From contig DASUGQ010000301.1 of assembly GCA_036273935.1 (NCBI GenBank), positions 1 to 7,919 on the forward strand: a stretch of DNA of 7,919 bases, in the 5' to 3' direction. A model generated the notes under the pieces. It did not search any database. It saw nothing but the letters and a program-made list of their open reading frames with translations, and was not told where the DNA came from. Of the stretch, positions 6,840 through 7,919 are shown piece after piece; within the stretch, counting starts at the first letter, position 1; every line of letters starts with the position of its first letter. The DNA comes from ZC4RG29 sp036273935. Lineage in GTDB: Bacteria > Bacteroidota > Bacteroidia > Cytophagales > Cyclobacteriaceae. Made by a program: the position numbers and the translations under genes.

Positions 6840-7919
6840 GAGGCCTTTGATACCGGGAATCATTGCCGGCCTGATTGCCATGGGAATCAGCAGTTTTGAT
6901 TTTTCATTCTGGTCGGCAGCGGGCGTAGGGTTTCTCGTCTTTATTTTTTTCGCTTATCTCGTCAAACTGGGGAAAACGGTGCCGATACTCGAACTGATGC
7001 TCCTCATCTCATCCCTTCAGTGGGTTTTTGGGGCGCATCAGTCTTATTTGTTTCACTACCAACATTACAAATATCATATGTATGTTGGCCGCGATGAATA
7101 CATGAGCATCGTTGTTCCCGGCCTGCTGGCCTTTGCCCTTGGGATCAGCCTGCTTTACCCAAAATATAATTTCGACCGGGTTAACATGGCGTTGGAACGG
7201 TTTACTTTTAAGTATCGAAATGTGCCGGTCTATTTGATTGTCATTGGCGTTGTTTTTCCCCTATTCAGGGCCTTTGCTCCGCCGACCTTAAGTTTTATTC
7301 TCTTTCTCTTCGGAAACTTTAAATTCATCGGAGCTGTGTTATTGCTTTTTCAGCCACACAGCGCCCGGAAGTGGTGGGCTACGACACTTTTGATCACGCT
7401 GACCCTGCTGGGGTCCATTCAATCCGGTATGTTTCATGATCTTCTCCTGTGGCTCGCCCTCATGTTCAGCTTCATCGTTTACCGGATGCAGTTTTCCCTG
7501 TTCTTTCGCTTTGCCCTCGTTCTCGTTGGTTTTCTTTTCGTTTTTCTTATCCAATCCGTAAAGGGGGAATTCCGGGAGATGGCGAAAGAAAGCATCATCA
7601 CCGGCAAGACCAGGAATGAAATTTTCTTCGAGCTGGTCTCGAATCGAACGGGAAGATTGGATGAATTGCTTTCAGATGAAAAATATTTAAGTGAAATGAA
7701 TGTGCGCCTGAACCAGGGATGGATTATCAGCGCCATCATCAGGAACGTACCGGCGAGGGAGCCATATGCTGAGGGCGAAACAATCATTGAGGCCTTTCGC
7801 GCGTCTCTTATTCCCCGTTTCCTTGAACCCGAAAAAAAGATGGCGGGGGGCCAGGAAAATTTCAGACGGTTCACAGGTCTCGAACTGGGCGAAAAGACTT
7901 CGATGGGCACGAGCGTTAT
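6832..7919 (+). CDS. Wzy-like oligosaccharide repeat-unit polymerase, 3' end cut by the window
   Basis: Probable inner-membrane polymerase that joins lipid-linked repeat units on the periplasmic side. The first 362 residues are visible, and relatives are usually somewhat longer than 400. The protein is strongly hydrophobic with about eight or nine likely membrane segments, roughly at 6-22, 25-44, 50-67, 92-109, 132-149, 152-173, 184-200, 202-218 and 222-241. A His/Tyr-rich stretch near 75-90 is followed by GRDEYM. After the last helix comes a long polar region with SVKGEFRE (about 242-249), NRTGRLDELL, LNQGWIISAIIRNVP (about 293-307) and PYAEGETI. It continues with LIPRFLEPEKK and a closing GEKTSMGTSV. 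In O-antigen polymerase-like proteins this kind of Arg-rich loop precedes a GE.Y.NFG-type segment, which would lie just past the window. An in-frame TAG at 6829-6831 fixes the ATG at 6832. The assignment rests on topology and pattern; sequence conservation in Wzy proteins is low. Confidence 0.75.
   Translation, partial: MNRRPLIPGIIAGLIAMGISSFDFSFWSAAGVGFLVFIFFAYLVKLGKTVPILELMLLISSLQWVFGAHQSYLFHYQHYKYHMYVGRDEYMSIVVPGLLAFALGISLLYPKYNFDRVNMALERFTFKYRNVPVYLIVIGVVFPLFRAFAPPTLSFILFLFGNFKFIGAVLLLFQPHSARKWWATTLLITLTLLGSIQSGMFHDLLLWLALMFSFIVYRMQFSLFFRFALVLVGFLFVFLIQSVKGEFREMAKESIITGKTRNEIFFELVSNRTGRLDELLSDEKYLSEMNVRLNQGWIISAIIRNVPAREPYAEGETIIEAFRASLIPRFLEPEKKMAGGQENFRRFTGLELGEKTSMGTSV

Noticed and set aside
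7339..7910. Two overlapping minus-strand ORFs at 7339-7554 and 7479-7910
   Set aside because: They lie antisense to the Wzy-like gene, have no recognisable domain, and the sense frame gives a convincing membrane protein.
1..7919. CRISPR array, tRNA or insertion sequence
   Set aside because: No regularly spaced repeats, cloverleaf-like segments, transposase motifs or terminal inverted repeats were seen; nearly all bases are coding.

Overview
The window is a single stretch of a cell-surface polysaccharide biosynthesis locus. All seven recognisable genes lie on the + strand and are packed head to tail. Five encode predicted GT-B-fold glycosyltransferases, one an FkbM-family methyltransferase, and the last a multi-pass membrane protein that resembles an O-antigen/oligosaccharide repeat-unit polymerase (Wzy-like). 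The first gene runs off the left edge and the last off the right edge. No mobile element, RNA gene, CRISPR array, terminator or convincing promoter was seen.

The style of the proteins (NK[IL][FW]xYL-type glycosyltransferases, a CgeB-like glycosyltransferase, a Wzy-like protein with the His/Tyr-rich segment around residues 70-90), the moderate base composition and the lack of a well-placed Shine-Dalgarno sequence at all six visible starts suggest a member of the Bacteroidota, perhaps Cytophagales or Chitinophagales. This is an inference from style; no marker gene is present.

Layout: 1-1191 glycosyltransferase (5' end missing); 1192-2514 glycosyltransferase, starting on the base after the previous stop; 2511-3398 FkbM methyltransferase, ATGA overlap; 3401-4570 GT4 glycosyltransferase with a clear E-x7-E motif; 40-bp gap; 4611-5636 CgeB-like glycosyltransferase; 5638-6756 glycosyltransferase with a GTG start; 75-bp gap; 6832-7919 Wzy-like polymerase (3' end missing). 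There is no gene-free stretch over 300 bases.

Inferred joint role: the glycosyltransferases would add sugars one after another to a lipid-linked repeat unit at the cytoplasmic face of the inner membrane. The FkbM enzyme would O-methylate one of the residues, and the Wzy-like protein would join flipped repeat units on the periplasmic side. The initiating sugar-phosphate transferase, the flippase (Wzx), chain-length control and export genes are not in the window and would be expected next to it.

This looks like an ordinary, if compact, accessory polysaccharide locus and not a new kind of system. The points most worth a second look are two tiny ORFs that bridge the only two sizeable gaps in the run, an A9 tract at the start of the fourth gene, and loss of the conserved nucleotide-sugar-binding glutamate position in three of the five glycosyltransferases.
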